Positions 63,534 to 64,000 of a DNA stretch of 64,000 nucleotides are shown piece after piece. The position numbers and the translations under genes were made by a program. How positions within the stretch are numbered: the stretch's first letter is position 1; every line of letters begins with the position of its first letter. This DNA is from Hevea brasiliensis (taxonomy: Eukaryota > Streptophyta > Magnoliopsida > Malpighiales > Euphorbiaceae): positions 54,757,571 to 54,821,570 of the forward strand of contig NC_079507.1 in the NCBI RefSeq assembly GCF_030052815.1. The letters are read 5' to 3'. A model generated the notes under the pieces. The model did no database searches and was not told where the DNA came from. It saw nothing but the letters and a program-made list of their open reading frames with translations.

Positions 63534-64000
63534 TCTGCCTAATGAAATAAAATGAAAATACAATCTCACTTGCAGAGAAGGAAATATATGCAGATAGTTA
63601 AGCTAATACAAACAATTAAATACACTACATTTTTAATGTAAAATAAATGAATAAAAATGTGAATTTTCCACATGCATTTGAATAAAAAGCAAAACATAAG
63701 TAATTATAGGTTTTTTTTTTTTTGTGGGTACAATATAAAGGTGTGAGTTACACATCTACGCTGCTTAATAAAAATTTGAAACTCAAATCTTTGACCTAAA
63801 TTTCGCAACTCAATCTATTCTCAATCAAAGAAACTAACATTAGTAAAATTCACAACATATGGCTGACCCTTGAATTGTTATAGGTAACAGAAATAATTTC
63901 AATATAGCAACAAGCACACTTAACGTGTAATCAAAGAGACTCAAATTTATCAGTATTTTCAGCTGAAATATAACATCCAATTCCATGCAGTTAAAAGCAG
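63534..64000 (-). promoter_or_regulatory. ESF2 copy 4 upstream region
   Basis: It matches 9351-9860 upstream of copy 1. An acceptor-like ttctctgcaag lies about 40 bp before the ATG, which suggests a leader intron with a first untranslated exon further upstream. The window ends before it. Confidence 0.45.

Overview
The window is AT-rich eukaryotic nuclear DNA from a flowering plant, probably a eudicot. The evidence is split genes with GT-AG introns and plant-type families: Rab2/RABB1, ESF2/ABT1-like, proteasome beta2 (PBB), a RING/vWA ligase of the RGLG type, and a probable PPR protein. RTE-type LINEs, hAT elements and LTR elements are also present. The species cannot be named from the sequence.

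The layout is a heavily rearranged mosaic of a few genes copied several times. Rab2 and ESF2 form a convergent pair, and pieces of that pair occur four times. Left to right: an LTR terminus (1-3617); a broken Rab2 5' piece (3649-3930) with an RTE LINE split by a nested LTR-type element (5102-7513); a decayed ESF2 copy (8047-9350, minus); a copy of RGLG 3' flank (10490-12359); repetitive LTR-like DNA with a minisatellite (12360-13700); a proteasome beta2 gene (from 14875, plus) split by an inverted ESF2-Rab2 segment; repeat-rich intergenic DNA (24180-27900); a nearly full Rab2 gene (27932-36477, plus) with a full-length RTE LINE and a hAT element in its introns; ESF2 copy 3 (41536-37265, minus); an RGLG 5' fragment (44186-41693, minus); an RGLG gene broken by a LINE in an exon (53933-47250, minus); a decayed PPR-like gene (56400-54716, minus); and ESF2 copy 4 (63533-59221, minus).

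The most striking feature is at 14875-20197. The first 78 codons of proteasome beta2 are joined in frame to ESF2 from about its 22nd codon. All eight exons keep GT-AG junctions and compatible phases, giving a predicted 455-residue chimeric protein under the PBB promoter. The displaced last two PBB exons lie 3.3 kb further on (23454-24179). The fusion point shows probable microhomology (ccaaa).

By reading frame, ESF2 copies 3 and 4 are intact (398 and 408 residues) and the PBB-ESF2 chimera is open. Rab2 is interrupted by a nonsense codon at the end of exon 4. Both RGLG copies are defective. Several insertions carry exact target-site duplications: 14 bp for two LINEs, 11 bp for one LINE, 8 bp for two hAT elements and 5 bp for the nested LTR-type element. 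Because copies share or lack particular insertions, the order of events can partly be read.
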